DNA of 54,991 bases, from assembly GCA_002726245.1 (NCBI GenBank), contig PBSM01000097.1, positions 1 to 54,991 on the forward strand. The letters are read 5' to 3'. The position numbers and the translations under genes are program-made. The stretch is from Planctomycetaceae bacterium (lineage in GTDB: Bacteria > Planctomycetota > Planctomycetia > Pirellulales > Pirellulaceae). Shown piece by piece: positions 53,451-54,991 of this stretch. A model generated the notes under the pieces. It saw only the letters and a program-made list of their open reading frames with translations. It made no database searches and was not told where the DNA came from. Numbering within the stretch: position 1 is the first letter of the stretch; the number at the start of each line of letters is the position of its first letter.

Positions 53451-54887
53451 GTGCCTGATCTACTTGAGAACATCAACGAAGGGGCTCAACTCCTGCGGAC
53501 GTTACCGTGGGTGTTGTTGCTGCTGGTCTTCCTGCCGCTGGCGATGTTGGCGTCGTGGCGCAAGACGTATCCTCATGTCCCCCTTGTTTTGCTGTTGGCG
53601 GGGCCTTGCTTGCTCACTTTTCTGCTGCTCGTTTGGGGCGATCTGTTCTTAGTCGTTCTCCTGGCAGATGCTGTCGTCGCCCTGATCGCGATCGCAGATT
53701 TGTTGACGGTGCCGGCCGAGCGCACGTTCTCCGTCGAACGAACGGCGATGAGGGTGGCGTCGATCAACATGCCCCATCGGGTCGAATTGTTGATCAACAA
53801 CCATTCCAATCGACAGTTCTTCGTACAGGTAAGAGACGACATACCGAACGAGTTCGTTGTCGCACCCGACGAATTCTCCATCAACATCACGCCTCGTAGC
53901 CAAGCCTCGATGCATTATGAGTTCCGAGCCCAGCGTCGGGGTGCCTTTACGCTGAGCAAGGTCTTCCTGAGAACGCGCAGCCTTCTCGGTTTGTGGCGGA
54001 GGTATCTGACATACGAAGCCAACACCATCATTCATGTCTATCCTGACATGAAGCAGTTGTCCGAGTACGCGATCCTCGCCCGTACGAACCGCCTCAGCCT
54101 GATGGGCGTACGGCGTACACGGCGTATCGGGACCGACAACGAGTTTGAGCGGCTGCGCGATTACACGCTGGACGATAACTACAAACACATCGATTGGCGA
54201 ACCACAGCCCGCCGCAGCAAGCTAACCGTCAAAGATTTCCAAACGAATCAAAGCCAACGCATTATCTTCTTGATGGACTGTGGCCGCATGATGACGAATG
54301 AATCGTCTGGTCTCAGCTTGCTCGATCATTCGTTCAACGCCATGCTCATGCTCAGCTTTGTGGCTCTCAGGCAAGGCGACTCCGTTGGCATGGTCGCGTT
54401 TTCGGATCAGATCCATAACTTCGTGCCACCGCGAAGTGGTATGGCGCAAATGAGTCGCTTGCTGCACGCCGGCTTCGATCGTTTCCCGCAACTTGTCGAA
54501 TCGCGTTACGACGAGGCCTTTGTTTACCTTGATTCGCATTGCAAAAAACGATCGCTGGTGGTATTGATCACGAATCTGATCGACGAAGTGAACTCGCATC
54601 AGATCCATCGTTATCTCACCAACCTCGTTGGCCGACATCTGCCGCTCGGTGTGCTACTCCGAGATCGCCATCTGTTCGATGCGATTGACAGTATCAACCC
54701 TCAGCTCCCGATCCCGGATCAGAAACTCTTTCGCGGTGCCGCTGCCGCGGAGATCCTCACGTGGCGACATCAAGTCTTGACCGATATGGAACACCGCGGT
54801 GTCCTCTCGCTTGACGTCTTCCCCGAAGAGATGACCGCCCCGCTGGTAAACCAGTATCTAAACATCAAGGCGCGGCATCTGTTGTAG
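53451..54887 (+). CDS. DUF58 domain protein
   Basis: 478 residues from a GTG start. Two N-terminal hydrophobic stretches (TLPWVLLLLVFLPLAMLASW, LVLLLAGPCLLTFLLLVWGD) and a third (LFLVVLLADAVVALIAIADL) precede a beta domain. Then comes the DUF58 signature NEFERLRDYTLDDNYKHIDW followed by RTTARRSKLTVKDFQ, and a VWA-like region with RIIFLMDCGRMM as a degenerate MIDAS. The pairing with MoxR is conserved across bacteria, the ATPase probably acting on the DUF58 protein at the membrane. It is the last complete gene of the RDD-to-DUF58 locus. Confidence 0.93.
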   Translation: MPDLLENINEGAQLLRTLPWVLLLLVFLPLAMLASWRKTYPHVPLVLLLAGPCLLTFLLLVWGDLFLVVLLADAVVALIAIADLLTVPAERTFSVERTAMRVASINMPHRVELLINNHSNRQFFVQVRDDIPNEFVVAPDEFSINITPRSQASMHYEFRAQRRGAFTLSKVFLRTRSLLGLWRRYLTYEANTIIHVYPDMKQLSEYAILARTNRLSLMGVRRTRRIGTDNEFERLRDYTLDDNYKHIDWRTTARRSKLTVKDFQTNQSQRIIFLMDCGRMMTNESSGLSLLDHSFNAMLMLSFVALRQGDSVGMVAFSDQIHNFVPPRSGMAQMSRLLHAGFDRFPQLVESRYDEAFVYLDSHCKKRSLVVLITNLIDEVNSHQIHRYLTNLVGRHLPLGVLLRDRHLFDAIDSINPQLPIPDQKLFRGAAAAEILTWRHQVLTDMEHRGVLSLDVFPEEMTAPLVNQYLNIKARHLL

Positions 54888-54908
54888 CCGTAAGTCACTC
54901 AAACTGAA

Positions 54909-54991
54909 ATGGGAGTCGTGAAAATGGGACTGGCTCCAAAGCAGCGCGATCGACTTACCACCAGAAAACAAGTGGTTCGCTGCCTTGGTGC
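54909..54991 (+). CDS. Possible start of a further gene, truncated by the window end
   Basis: From the ATG at 54909 (or 54924) an open frame runs to the window edge. It gives a basic start (MGLAPKQRDRLTTRKQVVR from 54924). It is 21 bases after the DUF58 stop and could be the next gene of the locus. Too little is present to assign a family. Confidence 0.3.
   Translation, partial: MGVVKMGLAPKQRDRLTTRKQVVRCLG

Noticed and set aside
1..54991. tRNA, rRNA, known riboswitches or an autonomous insertion sequence
   Set aside because: I scanned by eye for cloverleaf, rRNA and transposase signatures and found none. A covariance-model search would be needed to exclude small RNAs.

Overview
The window looks like a chromosomal segment of a planctomycete, probably Pirellulales/Pirellulaceae-like. 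The evidence is the gene families, several of which are typical of or expanded in that phylum: DUF1501 and PSCyt1/DUF1549/DUF1553 proteins, a DUF1559 prepilin-like protein with an H-X9-DG tail, a BBP7-type outer-membrane protein, a Tat-secreted Gfo/Idh/MocA oxidoreductase, a PQQ-like beta-propeller with a Rossmann insert, and secreted proteins of unknown function. Genes are on both strands in short operons, with moderately high GC. I see no rRNA, tRNA, CRISPR array or transposase gene.

Layout. 0.2-9.8 kb: a minus-strand operon (PSCyt1/DUF1549/DUF1553 protein, DUF1501 protein, beta-propeller), then a solitary DUF1501 gene. 10.1-13.7 kb: four overlapping minus-strand genes forming two ABC ATPase/permease pairs. 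14-22.4 kb: Gfo/Idh/MocA oxidoreductase, an Nramp-related transporter without the usual metal motifs, a small lipoprotein, a nucleotidyltransferase, an M14-like peptidase, a BBP7 outer-membrane protein and arsC. 22.4-24.9 kb: a MITE-like element, a small repeat-bearing gene and a UbiB/ABC1 kinase. 24.9-30.8 kb: a minus-strand set made of a GAF-GAF-TM-HlyD protein, an HlyD-type adaptor, a PqqD-like/M50/HlyD fusion and a DUF3467 protein. 31.5-38.8 kb: a DUF1559 prepilin-like protein, a membrane protein, an operon of HEAT lipoprotein, diadenylate cyclase and GNAT, then an SPFH protein with a small upstream partner and a secreted protein. 38.8-46.7 kb: a membrane protein gene broken by two single-base homopolymer losses, glgC, an alginate-export-type porin, archease and rtcB, and an OleC-like AMP-forming ligase. 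46.8-54.9 kb: a plus-strand locus RDD, SpoIIM, membrane protein, DUF4129, DUF4350, MoxR, DUF58.

Across intergenic space there are several palindromic repeat families. The most informative is a pair of about 170-180 bp MITE-like elements (22417-22584 and 48713-48891). They share terminal inverted repeats, a YTAR-like target duplication and a TTTAACC/GGTTAAA palindromic core. The core also occurs alone, including one 72-bp copy sitting in frame inside the DUF4350 coding sequence, just before its hydrophobic signal segment.

Functional themes are cell-envelope export and remodelling (HlyD/M50 set, ABC pairs, outer-membrane proteins, MoxR locus), secreted catabolism (PSCyt1/DUF1501, oxidoreductase, peptidase), RNA repair (RtcB/archease), c-di-AMP signalling and glycogen synthesis. 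The best candidate for a little-described system is the GAF/HlyD/M50 operon.
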